A stretch of 64,000 nucleotides of DNA from Amaurobius ferox (Eukaryota > Arthropoda > Arachnida > Araneae > Amaurobiidae). Where the stretch lies: contig OX578138.1 of the NCBI GenBank assembly GCA_951213105.1, positions 64,703,040 through 64,767,039 of the forward strand, written 5' to 3'. This document shows, one piece after another, positions 1 through 12,174 of this stretch. The position numbers and the translations under genes are program-made. The notes under the pieces were generated by a model. It ran no database searches, was not told the origin of the DNA, and saw only the letters and a program-made list of their open reading frames with translations. Every line of letters starts with the position of its first letter. The first letter of the stretch is position 1.

Positions 1-1606
1 TTTTCATCAAGGGGTTGTCCAGGTGTATGTGCAGGTTTATAGGACTTTAATCCATCGGCTTGATTTTCGTGCATGAATTCTTCGGAGAACGCATAACAAT
101 TCGCCTTATGGTATTGTCATCACGTAAGCTAAAATTACCTGTATCTTGATATTTCGTGATCGTGTTATAGATAGCAGTCTTGCTCACATTTACTTTCTTC
201 TTATGTATCCTTCATGATATAAAGATACTATTTGTGACCGCTGAATAACACTTAATAATGCTTTTTTGCCCATTTTTTCTTATACAGAAAATACGAACAC
301 AACTTCTCAGCATGAAAATCAGAAGCAAACAACACTTTTTCGAACACTTTACCCAACTCTGTTGACACTTGTGGTACAGTGTCTAGAAATAAGTTACTTC
401 TAGGCACTGTACCTGCGGGAAGGGGTTGTTGGTGTTGCTGTAAGATGGTGCAACATCGACAGCAAATGACGCAATCTGCAGAAATCTCCTAATACGAGCA
501 GGCGATCTTATGCAAATGACTGTATATTACGAATCCTTTGAATACGAGAAAATAAGTTTGACGCCAAGAGCAAAGAAAACTTCATTGAATTGTAAAACTT
601 TGCGGGATTTATATATATATATACACACCCACACTATATGCTTTGAAAATGGAATATAGAGTAACAAGGACATAGAAGCATAATTCAATTTTTTATTGTT
701 CTCTTTTAATTTGCTTTTATTCACTTGTATAAATCGTAAACCATGATTTATTCTAATTTGCAAATCACATTTTTAACAGCGAAAACAGAAATGTTGTCAA
801 TGAAAAGCAGATAATAACTATTTCAATTTCCCTTCGATGTAAAACATGAGAAAAAAAAATACATTTAAATTTGATACTTTCATACAATTAGTTGGAATAA
901 TTAAGGTGAACCCAACCGTGAGAAAAAAAATTAGCCGCTTCACTGCACGGGTAGAAAATTTGCGAAATCTACCGAACCATGATATATTTATATCATGGTT
1001 AGAGAATCACGATTTTCAAGCTGCAACAAGCCTGCCTCTTCTAAAGCCTAATCTCAATCCTACACACTGACAATGTCGGACCATGATTGGTAAAGTATAC
1101 ATCTTTAAAAAATCTGATATTGTTCCACACAAATTTCGATTTTATATCCTTATAACAGTAATTATAACAATTTTCAATGAATAGAATTTATACAGAATGC
1201 ATTTACTTTAGCAGCTAAATAGGGAGCTAAAGTAGTTTGCTATTTCAAAAGTTAATTTGGAATGTTATAAAGTATATTTTGCGTGTGACTGATGTCTGTC
1301 TGTAACACTAACAAGAACATAGTTAAGAAAATAAGTTAAATTTGGAAAAAGTCAAACGCAATCATGAAGTCAAGAAATCCATACAGATCAGATACAGCAC
1401 CTCTTTCCCGTAAATATCTGAAAAATCTAAATTTATATAAGTAGATGCGTAACACCCTACACAAAAACCTGTTGGGATTTATGCCAAATTTGTTGGAGCA
1501 TATCCCAAATGGTTTGGGCAATCTGTCGCTGTGTGGTCATTTACCTGTTCAGAAAGTAATAGACAAACACGCCTACACAGAGTTAAATTTATTTTAATAA
1601 AAAAAA
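1..1606. other. AT-rich DNA without recognisable gene
   Basis: No ORF here shows domain-like or conserved protein sequence. The longest open frames (for example 846-1070) have AT-driven composition and no family resemblance that I can see. The only structured site is the inverted repeat at 374-412, listed separately. A short TA run lies near 610-625. Confidence 0.5.
374..412. repeat. 15-bp-arm inverted repeat
   Basis: GTACAGTGTCTAGAA at 374-388 pairs with TTCTAGGCACTGTAC at 398-412 with one mismatch, leaving a 9-nt loop. It could be a terminal hairpin of an unrecognised mobile element. No other copy was noticed in the window. Confidence 0.6.
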
Positions 1607-2360
1607 TCTGATGTGGGCAGGACATGACTTTCCCTGCAGACTCATATCCGTGTTCCCTTCGTTTTAATTAAATTTAATTAACTTTTAATTCAATTTTCGT
1701 TCTCATTTGGTAATTGGACTTATTTTCAAATGTGGCGTAGAGAAAATACGAAAAAACTAAAATATCTAGAGAACGGCTGGTCCTAATGTAATAGGGTTGG
1801 TCTTATTCTTTTCTTTTTTTAAAAATTACGTATAAAACAAGCATTTAATGGATATATTTGAGCAAACGTAGTTTTTATTTCAGATTTTGACGAGTTTTAG
1901 GGTCATTTGGCACAAAAAGGCAGGTTACTTTTTCCGAATCGTACCAAAATCTAATCAATACCAGGATCATACCTAAGTGACTTACATACCAAATTTTATG
2001 AAAATCGGCCCATTAGTTTTTAAGTTAGAGTGGATACAGGCAATTTTTGCGGACCATTTCGCAAAAGAAGGCGGGTTCTTTTATCCCGAATCGTATTAAA
2101 AACAAATCAGCAGCAGGGTCACGAACAAGTGACTTACATACTAAATTTTATGAAATTCGGTCCATTAGTTTTTGTATTAGAGTGGATACATACATTGCAC
2201 AAACAGACAGACAGACACACACACAAACGTCACGCTAAAAATAGGTTTTTCGTATTCTAGAGGTCTCAAAACGTGTAGATCCGTCGAAAACTCGAGTTGC
2301 GATTTTCGACATGATTCCAATACTTTCCCTATACATTACCATGTATTGCAGAGAAAGTAA
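1607..2360 (+). mobile_element. Family A repeat, copy 1 (HINE/Helentron-like)
   Basis: It begins TCTGATGTGGGC and has a 5' hairpin (ATGTG/CACAT), then the subterminal ACTTTCC. A duplicated internal segment of about 135 bp follows (roughly 1915-2045 and 2045-2190), each half reading like 'accaaatc...tttatgaaattcggtccatta'. A GACA/CACA microsatellite lies at 2205-2226. The 3' stem-loop (ACTTTCCCTATACAT ... TGTAT..GAGAAAGTAA) ends at 2360. There is no coding capacity. The architecture matches DINE-1/HINE elements; that assignment is an inference from structure. Confidence 0.6.
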
Positions 2361-2367
2361 TAAAAAA

Positions 2368-3221
2368 TCTGATGTGGGCAGCACATGACTTTCCCCGCAG
2401 ACTTATATCCACGTTTTATTTATTTTAATTAAATTTATTCCACTTTTAATTCAATTTTCGTTCTCATTTGGTAACTGGACTTATTTTCAAAGGTGGCGTA
2501 GAGAAAATACAAAAAAAGTAAAATATCTCGAGAACGGCTTGTCCTAGTGTTGTTGTTGTTGAAACCCAGACCGTCCGACATACCAGAAAGGTGTAAGGTA
2601 ACTGTTTGGACTGTCGGGAAGTGCCACCCAATTTAGACCGGAACCCAGTGGGGGAGGCATCCACAGGGACCGTACCCTCCTTCCCCTACCACCAACCTCT
2701 CGGAAGGACTTTCGGATCCACATGTTTAACGTGATCGTACTCCGCATGAACACGGCGGCAGTTTTGGCAGAGGCTGGAATCGAACCCGGGCCTACCGAGA
2801 ACTTGTCCTAGTGTAATGGGGTTGGTCTTATTCCTTTCTTCGTTAAACATTACGTATAAAACAAGCATTTAATGGATATATTTGAGCATAGGTAGTTTTT
2901 ATTTTACATTTTGACGATTTCTGGGGGCCATTTTGCAAAAAAAAAAAAAAAAGGCAGGATATTTTTTTCCAAATCGTACCAAAATCTAATCAGTACCAGA
3001 GTGACCTACAAGCGACTTATCTACCGAATTTTATGAAATTCGGTCCATTAGTTTTTCAGCGAGAGTGGATACACGATTTTGCGGGCCATTTCGCAAAAAA
3101 AAGGCGGGTTCTTTTATTCCGAATCGGACTAACATCTAATCAGCCCCAGGATCATATACAAGTGACTTGTTGCGACACGATTCCAATACTTTCCCTATAC
3201 ATTACCATGCAGGGAACGTAA
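2368..3221 (+). mobile_element. Family A repeat, copy 2, carrying a SINE
   Basis: It starts about 7 bases after copy 1 ends and in the same orientation, so the two are head to tail. The sequence follows copy 1 closely until 2550, where a SINE (2551-2801) is inserted, then resumes from 2802. It ends with the family stem-loop (ACTTTCCCTATACATTACC ... GGGAACGTA) near 3221. There is no coding capacity. Copy 1 acts as the uninterrupted reference that defines the SINE boundaries. Confidence 0.6.
2551..2801 (-). mobile_element. tRNA-derived SINE, 5'-truncated, with 13-bp TSD
   Basis: CTTGTCCTAGTGT occurs at 2538-2550 and again at 2802-2814, exactly flanking the insertion. On the minus strand the order is remnant box B (GGTTCGATTCC), SINE body, the hairpin tail (CCCGACAGTCC ... 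GGACGGTCTGGG) and an (AAC)n end. The 5' truncation falls just before box B, so box A is absent. Truncation at the 5' end with intact 3' tail and TSD is the signature of target-primed reverse transcription by a LINE machinery. Confidence 0.85.
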
Positions 3222-3231
3222 AAGTATGTAA

Positions 3232-3333
3232 CACAATAAATAAAGCTGCGCGCACACACACAAAAAATAATGCCTGCTGTTTTCAAGAAAGTATTGAAAG
3301 TTATTCTACCAAGCAGCAGCTTTATTTATTGTG
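3232..3333. repeat. Short inverted-repeat element (18-bp arms)
   Basis: CACAATAAATAAAGCTGC at 3232-3249 is the exact reverse complement of 3316-3333. The total span is about 100 bp and the interior is non-coding. It may be a small MITE. A similar arm sequence (gcagcagttttatttata) occurs near 31608, so the family may be dispersed. Confidence 0.6.
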
Positions 3334-3427
3334 ATTACTAGCCGCCTTTGGCGACCAGCCTGTTCGCTACCCTTGAAAATTCTGACCATGGCAAATTCTG
3401 ATCGTTGGAAATTCGCTGGCGCGATCT

Positions 3428-4531
3428 ACCAGAAAGGTGTAAGGTAACTGTTTGGATGGCCAGGAAGTGCCACCCAATTTAGACAGGAACTCAGTTGGGG
3501 AGGCATCCACAGGGACCGTACCCTCCTTCCCCTACCACCAACCTTTCGAAAGGACTTACGGTCCCACATGTTTAACATGATCGTACTCCGCGTGAACACG
3601 GCGTCAGTTTCGGCAGTGGCGGGAATCGAACCCGGACCTACCGAGTGCAATTCCTACGCGTAACAACTTGGCTACCGCGCCCTCCGCGACAATCTCCATA
3701 ACTTTCTTTTTATTCACCCAATTTAGACCGGAACCTAGTGGGGGAGGCATCCACAGGGACCGTACCCTCCTTCACCTACCACCAACCTCTCAGAAGGACT
3801 TACGTACCCACATGTTTAACGTGATCGTACTCCGCCTGAACACGGCGGCAGTTTAGACAGTGGCGGGAATCGCTAACCACTGGGCTACCGCGCCCTCCGC
3901 GACAATCTCCATAACTTTCTTTTTTTCCAGTCCAATGTAAATTTGTTTTGGTCCGTAAGTCCTCGGAAGGACTTACGGACGTGAACACGACGGCAATTTT
4001 GGGAATCGAACCCGGGCCTACCAAGTGCAAATCCCGCGCGCTAACCACTGAGGTACTTCGCCCTCCGCGACATTCTCCATAACTTTCTTTTTATTCACCC
4101 AATTTAGACCCGAACCCAGTGGGAGAGGCATCCACAGGGACCGTATCCTCCTTCCCCTACCACCAACGTCTTGGAAGGACTTACGGTCCCACATGTTTAA
4201 CATGATCGTACTCCGCGTGAACACGGCAGCAGTTGTGGCAGTGGCGGGAATCGAAACCGAGTCTACCGAGTGCAATTCCCGCGCGCTAATCATTGGGCTA
4301 CTGCGCCCTCCGCGACAATCTCCATAACTTTCTTTTTATTCACCTAATTTAGACCGGGACACAGTGGGGGAGGCATCCACAGGGACCGTACCCTCCTTCC
4401 CCTACCAACAACCTCTCGGAAGGACTTACGGACCCACATGTTTAATGTGATCGTACACCGCCTGAACACGGAGGCAGTTTAGGCAGTGGCGGGAATCGAA
4501 CCCGGGCCTACCGAGTGTAATTCCCGTGCGC
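3428..4531 (-). repeat. Tandem array of truncated tRNA-SINE units
   Basis: Five or so minus-strand SINE copies lie head to tail at about 3428-3685, 3716-3898, 3951-4066, 4096-4311 and 4342-4531. Several keep tRNA-like box A (TAGCCCAGTGGTTAGCGCG-type) and box B (GGGTTCGATTCCCG). From the second unit on, each lacks the hairpin tail and (AAC)n and is cut at the AAATTGGGTG body motif, then joined by the same linker (reverse complement of GCGACAATCTCCATAACTTT), found at 3686, 3899, 4067 and 4312. Spacing of about 213, 168 and 245 bp indicates later deletions. Identical junctions point to tandem duplication rather than independent insertions. Confidence 0.8.
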
Positions 4532-5340
4532 TAATTTAAATTTTATAATAACCATATGCTAAGCTCTTAATTCCATCATCCTCATTTCATCATTTAAAAT
4601 TATTATTTATACATATTATTATTTATCCATATTATTATTATTTATCCATAAATTTAAAATATCCATTGTTCCATCATTTAAAATATCCATAAATTAAAAC
4701 GTTCCATCAATCATCCATATCTTTCCACAAATACATAAATATAATAATTTCAAATACATCACCACAATCCAATCCACCATAATTCAATCATTTAAATTAT
4801 TTAAAATATCCATTTAAAATATCATATAAATATAATCATTTCACCCGCTGTATACAACACATATCTTAATTCATTTAAAACCCGAAGTGCGGTTCCCATG
4901 GAGACGGGGAAAAACTTCAACGGGTGAAAACGCGATTTGCGGAAAAATTGAAAATCCTTAGGTCATTAAAATCGCGATATTGTGGATATTTATAATTATT
5001 TCTTGACCAGATTGGACTTGTAAGAATGCCAGATCTTTGACCTTTCTAAAAATGTAAATTATTAGTCGAAATTATGAGTACTTTTTACTATGCGAGAATT
5101 TAAAAACCAAAAATCGTTTTTTTTTAGCCAAAAGTGACTTTTGTTTTAAGATCTTTAAAAAATATTAAAAACCGAAATAATTTGAAATTGATATATTTTT
5201 ACTCGCAATTGTCTGCTTTTTCCGGTGGTGTGATTTTTTTTTTTCTACAACGTCTGGATCGTGGAGAAAAAAGGGCAAAAAAGGCAAAAAACGACCGAAA
5301 TCGCATAAAACATTGAATAACTAAAAAAATAATTCAAATT
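4532..5340. other. Low-complexity AT-rich DNA
   Basis: From about 4540 to 4850 there are imperfect repeats of 'atccata', 'tttaaaat' and 'tatta' type. The remainder is A/T-rich with no recognisable gene or element end. Confidence 0.5.
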
Positions 5341-5580
5341 TTAAAAATCGGTTTTCGACGGATCTACACGTTTCGAGACCTCTAGAATACGAAAAAACTA
5401 TTTTTAGCGTGACGTCTGTGTGTGCGTGTGTCTGTCTGTCTGTCTGTGCAATGTATGTATCCACTCTAACTCCAAAACTAATGGACCGAATTTCATAAAA
5501 TTTGGTAGGTCTTGGATGTGACCCTGGTGCTGATTAATTTTTGGTACGATTCGTGAAAACAGAACCCGCCTTTTTTGGCC
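5341..5580 (-). mobile_element. Family A fragment, reverse orientation
   Basis: This is the reverse complement of the 3' half of the 1607-2360 copy: CGACGGATCTACACG, then AGCGTGACG, a (GTCT)n tract at 5432-5447 and 'atggaccgaatttcataaaa'. It is truncated at both ends and directly abuts a family B fragment. Confidence 0.6.
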
Positions 5581-5581
5581 C

Positions 5582-6418
5582 GTAATTTATATCATTTAAA
5601 AACTTAAAACCATTGAGGTAAACGTAATTGAACTCTATGCTTAAAACTTCATCGAAAATGTCTGCTATAAAATCGTCTGTTCTCTATGTAAAATCAATGA
5701 ATGTTTCATTCAAATCAGTTATATTTCAGACTCAAAGAGCTAAATAATTTTGTGTTAAAGAAATTCGGCAATTCTTATACAACTCATTCTACATCCTTAT
5801 GTATTTACATTCTCCATAAGTGAAAATTGGGCTTCGTTGTAGAAATAATGAAAGTTTGATGATCATTTAAACTCAAATATATTGTAATTGCCTTGTTTCA
5901 CAATGTAGATGCACAGAAATTAAGCAAAAATAAAGCGGTTTTAGGATGCATACAACACTAAATATAAATTAAAAAGAACTTTAAAAATCACGATTTTGAC
6001 ACAAGATGGATGCCATATATTATTTTGAAGTGGGTCACGTGATCTCTTCATATAATATGGGTGTAATTATTATTTTAAATTTTATTTAAAAAATTACCGA
6101 ATATATTTTGCTGAAATTTTTTTTCATATTTTTTATGGGATAATTTGAATATTTTCTGAAACTTTTGAAGCAATTTGTGAATTTTAAATTCGCTTAAAAA
6201 ATGTTTGAAACATTAGGTCCCATAGAGTTGAATGTATTTCATTTTTCAACCCAGGTTCAGTCCAAAACTAATTAGGTGATATTATTCATTTATATTCCCG
6301 TAGGGAGCAACATACTAAAATTTCATTTTGATAAAGTCATTTTTACGGCAGTTATCGTGCTAACGGACAGACAGAATGAACAAAGTCATAAGCACTTTTC
6401 AACTATGTTGTAAAGTGT
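5582..6418 (-). mobile_element. Family B fragment, reverse orientation
   Basis: It matches the complete family B copies (for example 15701-16975) from the internal 'catttaaaaacttaaaacc' region to the GACAGACAGAATGAACAAAG segment and the AACTATGTTGTAAAGTGT 5' end. The 3' stem-loop end is missing. There is no coding capacity. Confidence 0.6.
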
Positions 6419-6607
6419 ATGTTTATTGTATAAAAATCTATAAATGTAAATTTAATTTTTAGTTTATTACACTCACAGTATTGTAGTTAGACATACGATG
6501 CGGCACATTCTAAATCTAAATTACTTCAAACGAATTTCAAAATTGAGCATGGCAATTTGTCTGGCAATTTAAATGGCAATCGTCATCGGCTTATGGGTGG
6601 ATTAGAC

Positions 6608-7330
6608 CAGTGCTTCTCAATCTTTGCGAGACCGCGGAACGGTAAATTATTTTTGTATAAGACGTGGACCCGGTTCCTACAAATTGACTCGCAAATACCT
6701 TTCTATTTTTTTAAGTTCATACATTAAAATAACATGAGTATTAGTAATTAATCATGGTATAATCCTAAAGCATATTAGCACATTTATGTATACGGTGTGG
6801 CGTGTTGGCAAACATAAAATAACATTTAAATATAAGTTATCAATCGCGCTGGACTCGTGAAATCGCGTAGCATTTTGTAATTTTTTCAGTTCAACATCAT
6901 TAAATTAATTTGTGCTGATGCTTGATATATCTCACTCTGATCACCAAAAATTCATAATATTATTCAGTATAAAATGGATTATTGCATTATTAAATTGTTT
7001 TTACTGATGTTGGTTTGAAAAAAGAAAACGGTACCGAGAAAGGTAAATATTTATCCTTTGTAATTCATTAAAGAAGTCAGCTGAGCAATCTCTTATTTAT
7101 ATCAAAATTTAAAGGTGGTTTGGTCACTGACACTTGCTACACACAGATGTTATTTAGGTGTTCTAATTCTGAACTTTTCGGCACATTCACAATTATTATT
7201 CTCTTTAAAGTACGAGTATTTCTACTATGAAATAGTTAATTATAAAACTTCTTAGAAAACTTAAACGGCAAATTCCAGGAGAATCTCTCGCGGCCCGGTA
7301 TAATTATTACCAGGGTTCGGCGGTTGAGAA
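6608..7330. mobile_element. Possible non-autonomous hAT-like element
   Basis: The left end reads CAGTGCTTCTCAATCTTTGC followed by 'gcggaacggt'. The right end reads 'gcggcccggtata ... ggcggttgagaaaga', a partial inverted match (CTTCTCAA / TTGAGAAA with gcgg/ccgc blocks nearby). 'CAG(N)G(N)TTCTCAA' is the kind of terminus seen in many hAT MITEs. I could not fix an 8-bp target duplication, so the boundaries are approximate. The interior is AT-rich and non-coding. Confidence 0.35.
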
Positions 7331-8128
7331 AGACGACTTATGGACTAAACTACTAAAAAATTTCAAATTTGTGAAGAAAAAAAAATTCCATGTTTTGCAA
7401 ACATTTTTTATAAAGGTAAAAGCTATTAAAAATAATAACTTTTTTCAACTTCCTAAGCGTTGATATTCTTAAATTTAGAGTCATCTATAATCACTTTCAA
7501 TTTTTTTATCAATTATCTATCTCACAAACCGGATATATTCTACCACGAATAAGAACAACATTTAATATCTGCTGATAACAACGATGTATATATATATACA
7601 TTATAAAAAGCAACAACACTCTTCAACGATTCTTCGAATTTTACATTTAACAAGCCACTTTAAAACTTCAAATATATACGGAAATATGAATGGGATAAAA
7701 AAAATCAGCTCCCCCAAGCACTATAATACAAAACAGCCAATCAACAGCGAAATTGCGGGTCGCTTTACTAAAGGATTATGTCATTCGTTATCGTTATAAC
7801 AACCACTTCGATAACAGCTTGTTCTACAGCTGAATTAACTAGTAATTTAATCCGTAGCATCTCAGACTTTGAAAAACCCTACCCAGCCAGTGGAATGTAA
7901 ATTACTTGTACACAGAACCAGCACTATCATTAAATTCTGTTCGCACGAAGTGCTCTGGCAAATCGCCAGAAGATTATTTTTTATTAGAATACTTATAGCA
8001 CAACAAGCGACACTTCTGATAAAGTTTCCTAATCTTCCGGCGAAATTCCAGGCGCAAAATATGGCTTCCTTATGACACAAGTGGGATCAGTAAGGAAAAT
8101 ACGTGTTGCCTTACACTAAAAAAAAAAA
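7331..8128. other. No recognised feature
   Basis: This stretch is AT-rich. Overlapping open frames on both strands at 7862-8080 have no recognisable domain and look like chance openings. Confidence 0.45.
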
Positions 8129-8586
8129 TCTGATGCGGGCAGCAGACGACTTTCCACACATACCAGACCAGATAAATTCTTTTGATATATTAGAACAAAA
8201 ATATTTTTACTTCCATTTATATCGACGTTATAGCACCTGAACTACAAAATTAAAGCTTAAAGCAATATAAGGAACTAGGCAGGTCAAATAAAATTATTTA
8301 TAAGCATATGCAAAATCCAAAACAAAATATCATTAGTATTCAGGTATTATCACGTTAAATATTTGAAAATCGGCAAATAAGTTGGAGGCAAAAAGTAAAT
8401 CTTAAAAAAAAAAATCTTTTCCAGAATGGAATATACTAAAATCGCAAGAATGATGTTAATGAAAGTCTCAAAAGAGTGCATATGAAAAGCCAACTTATTT
8501 AATGATACTACTTTAATTTTAAGTAATTTTTCTGATTAATTTCTTGAAAAACGTGCAATGTCTCACGAGTGTTTTATTTTAACGTT
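8129..8586 (+). mobile_element. Family A 5' part, truncated
   Basis: The family A start (TCTGATGCGGGCAGCAG ... GACTTTCC) is at 8129. Internal 'aagtaatttttctgat ... gaaaaacgtgcaatgtctc' near 8525 parallels the family A copies at 43.7 and 53.7 kb. It ends at a TA microsatellite immediately before the Naiad relic; no 3' stem-loop is present. Confidence 0.5.
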
Positions 8587-8650
8587 ATATATATATATAT
8601 ATATATATAAATAACATATTATATATAAACATTATATATATATATAAAAT
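8587..8650. repeat. TA microsatellite
   Basis: Runs of alternating TA at 8587-8609 and 8633-8646. The Naiad-like open frame becomes readable directly after it, so it marks the 5' truncation point of that element. Confidence 0.8.
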
Positions 8651-8657
8651 TGAATAT

Positions 8658-10873
8658 AAACACTTTGCTACACATGGTTTTGAAAATATAACTATACATA
8701 TTTTGGATATAAAAACTAATACAGCTGATAGAATGTTCTTTGAAAACTTCTATATTAAATCAAATTGTACTCTTTTTCCATATGGATTAAATCAATTATA
8801 TCTCCATGGTAATATTGTAAAAAATAATTTTGTAGATAATAAATATTCCATTTTTAATCACCTTTTTTTAAATCTTCATTTACATAATAGAAATTCAGCT
8901 AAACTCAAAAGATTTAAACGCGGTAAAGGAAGCTCCCCTCATCAAGACTTTAAAGCTGAGATTAAAAGTATGCATCAACATTTTAACAACTCATTACAAT
9001 GGAAATTTATAAAATCATGGGTATTTTCGGTTAAGAAAAAACAATTAAATACAGTTTATGCTATTTTCTTAAAATTAAATCTAACTAATGAACATTTTAA
9101 TCACATTTTCTATGATTTGCTCATTACTAGATCAAAATATTTAAAAATAAAACTTAATAATTTTCATAATAATAATTGTTCTAATTCTTATTGTGTAATA
9201 TCTTTTAAGCATCCCATTTATAATTCTATCAATTTTAGGAATTTATTTAATCAGTTTCATCACTTATTGCCTGTTAAGGATTTGAATGTTACTAAGACTT
9301 AAATACAATAAGCCTACTGGAAGAACAATTTTTAATTACAATGAAATTTCAAAATCTCTATCATTCGACAAAGATTCCTCAACAAATGTAGAAGGTGAAT
9401 GTATTTGTAGTGTTGATAATTATGCTAATTTTATAAATGCACACTTGGGGCATATAGTTACTGGAGACTTAGTCATAGTTAAAGATAAATCTTTTAAGAA
9501 CCATAATGTCATTTGGTACTAAATTCAGGTTACCTTCTTGTAATAATCCTAATAAAGTCTTAAAGTCAATAAATCTTGACCTTGATAAATATATTTATGG
9601 ATTAGCTTCTAAATATGCTCAGTCTTTAGAGGCATTTAATATGTAGAAATTTACTATTTTAAAATCTATTAAAAATGCCATTTGTAGTATCAATTTATCT
9701 AGATCAATATTTAATATCGATAATATAAAACACTCTATAAATGATTTACATAAATCTTTTGTTATTACTTATGTTGATAAAGCCTCTAATAATTATGCTA
9801 TTATCTGTAAAAAATTCTATATACAATATCTGTTGGATTATTTAAAAAATAATAGTCTATTTAAACTCGATTCACACTCTGTTAATAGTATCAAATTGAA
9901 AATTATCAATATGTATAGTGATTTAGATATTAATAATTAATTTTTGAAATTTCCATATATTGTACTTATTCCTAAATTTCATAAAAATCCTATTAAATTT
10001 AGAACTGTAGCTAGTGGTCATAATTCATACTCTACTACTGCTAGTAAATTATTACTAAATTATTTAAATGTACTAAATAGTAATTTATGTGATTCTAGTG
10101 ATAACTACATTATACTAAATAATAGTAAATAATTAAAAAATAAATTAACATCACTAGGTAAAATAATAGGATTTCAAACTTTTGATTTTAAAGATCTATT
10201 TAATAATAGTAGGATCACTGATCTTTATGATGTCATATTAGCTTTATATAATGCCTATATTACTAATCATTCTCGCCTACCTAAATTTACTAATTTTCCT
10301 AAACTTCTCCATTTTGTTCTTTTCAATAATTATATTTTTCAAGGTAATAAATTATACTTACAAGTCTCAGGGGTTCCACAAGGTGGCTGTAGTAGCAGTA
10401 TGTTAGCTAATTTATACCTATATCATTATGAAAAATTCTTTACTTCTACAGATTATAAAATTTATAGATATGTAGATGATCTGATTTGTTTAGTATTTAC
10501 TGATAATTATGTCATAGATATAGATTTCTATCCAGATAATTTGGAATTAATACCTAATGAACCTACTATTAGTAAAAATATTAATTATTTGGATTTAAAT
10601 CTAATTATAGAATCTACTAATGGGATAGTTACTAATTTATATGATAAAAAAGATTTTTTAAAATTCAATATTAATAAAATATTACCTCTTAATTCCTGCA
10701 ACTCGATTCAATTGTTTAGAAATATTATACTTAATCAACTTTTTAGAATTTATAGATTATCAGATAAAAAATGTCATGCTTTGCACATAAATAACCTCAT
10801 AATTACCAGTAAATTATATGAATATCCAGCATATTTAGTAAATGGTATAGTTAATAAATTTCGATTAGCCTAA
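8658..10873 (+). pseudogene. Naiad-type Penelope-like retroelement, GIY-YIG remnant plus RT
   Basis: The frame opens near 8658. Its first segment ends in a motif like the C-terminal part of a GIY-YIG nuclease (glutamate-containing helix, then LFPYGLN at about residue 26 after 8703). An RT region follows. It includes an IPKFHKNP..FRTVASG motif at 9968-10020, SGVPQGGCSSSMLANLY near 10367-10417, and the catalytic YVDD at 10469-10480, then NYLDLNL and the LYDKKDFLKF thumb-like region. Nuclease upstream of RT is the order described for Naiad/Chlamys Penelope-like elements; classical ones have it downstream. It is broken by two frame changes (near 9290 and 9515) and in-frame stops at 9644, 9938 and 10130, so it is inactive. 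The 5' end of the nuclease is missing. Naiad assignment is an inference; RT identity is firm. Confidence 0.75.
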
Positions 10874-11480
10874 AATTCTTAATATTTTCTCCTTAGTATC
10901 TTATTTTAGCCGTACTTCTTGTTTTTACATTACGGTTTTTATTAGTCACTTTGGCAACAGCAAATAATTTCTTTACTCTTTATCGAATGGCAACATCGGT
11001 CTAGTCACTTTTGCTCGTCACGATTGTACATTTGATGTGTATTTTAAGATATTTATATTTCCTTTCTATTTTTTTCAATCTTTATGCTTGTCGTCCTAAT
11101 AACACAAGTTTATAGATAAAATCGATCTTATGTTTCAGAAACAAGCATTTTAGTGTTCATTTCGTTTAAAATATTAGGACTTGATAAAGAATTTTTTCGA
11201 AATGAAGTATTAAGCCTAGAGCTCTTCCACGTGCAAGCTTTAATGCTTGATTATTTTGGTATTCCTCTTTTTGATTCCTCTCCATTGATATTTGTTGATT
11301 ATCTTTAGTTTTCTGAACTGTAATGTGCATTACAATTTCCTCTTTATTGTTGAATTTCATTTTATTTCATTGTATTCTGTAGGCATAAAAATTTTTAAGA
11401 TAGTGTATTATGAGTTACTTCTTCCATTCTACCATTGGATTTATTATTTTATTTTATATATATATATTCATTAGTACTCA
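10874..11480 (+). other. Probable 3' flank or tail of the Naiad element
   Basis: Non-coding AT-rich sequence follows the RT stop. A (TA)n tract at 11455-11468 precedes ATTCATTAG; a similar TA tract followed by ATTCATTAG occurs at about 48818-48836. The true 3' end of the element cannot be fixed. Confidence 0.3.
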
Positions 11481-12174
11481 TTATGGTTACGACTCATACG
11501 CACAGACAGCTTGAATATGCTCCATTTGAGTTGAGGGGTGCATAAAACACACGAATCCACCATTACAGAATGCATGTAGGGAAAGTAATATCAAGTTATA
11601 AAGTCGATCTCAGGCTCGAGATCCCCGATTCTTTTTTCTTCTCTCGAAAAACAATGAAATTAGGTCAGAAATATTCACGCCACACTTGTTTCGCATTTTC
11701 TTCAGTTGTTTATTAAATACTTGATGTTATACGGACGGTTGAAGAGATCGAATATTGCGATTGCATGTGGGACAGTCTGTTGAAATATTTAGATATGGGT
11801 CAGCTCATATCTATATTATTTTAAGCATAGTTTTATGTATCTTATTCTAATAGCTAATGAAACAATAGACAAGTTTCATTTATGATGAGCAATAGTCGAA
11901 TTAGATAGTATCTTGCATTAATAAAAACACAACAGATACATCTTGCATAACAAAAGATGTCTGTGTGCGGTCTGTAGCAGGAAATCTCTAAGTATCGTAC
12001 GCCCATGGGCGCACTTACCCACTCTGAACGTTCAAAGTCACAAAGCTGGGCATCAAGCTAGACGATGTTGTTCGTCTGAACCTTGATCCTCCTGGAAATA
12101 GTTCTAGGGATGCCCATCGTACGTCCACGAAATTTGGTACCTAGGCATTTCAGGACCAGGGAATGTACGTTTTT
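11481..12174. other. Mostly unassigned; family A-like 3' end near 11500-11590
   Basis: At 11500-11590 'cagacagcttgaatatg ... cacacgaa ... atgtagggaaagtaata' resembles the 3' end of family A, with a weak hairpin before GGGAAAGTAA. The block at 11990-12140 holds two inverted CGTACG-containing segments (near 11996 and 12118) that could be ends of an unidentified small element. Confidence 0.3.
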
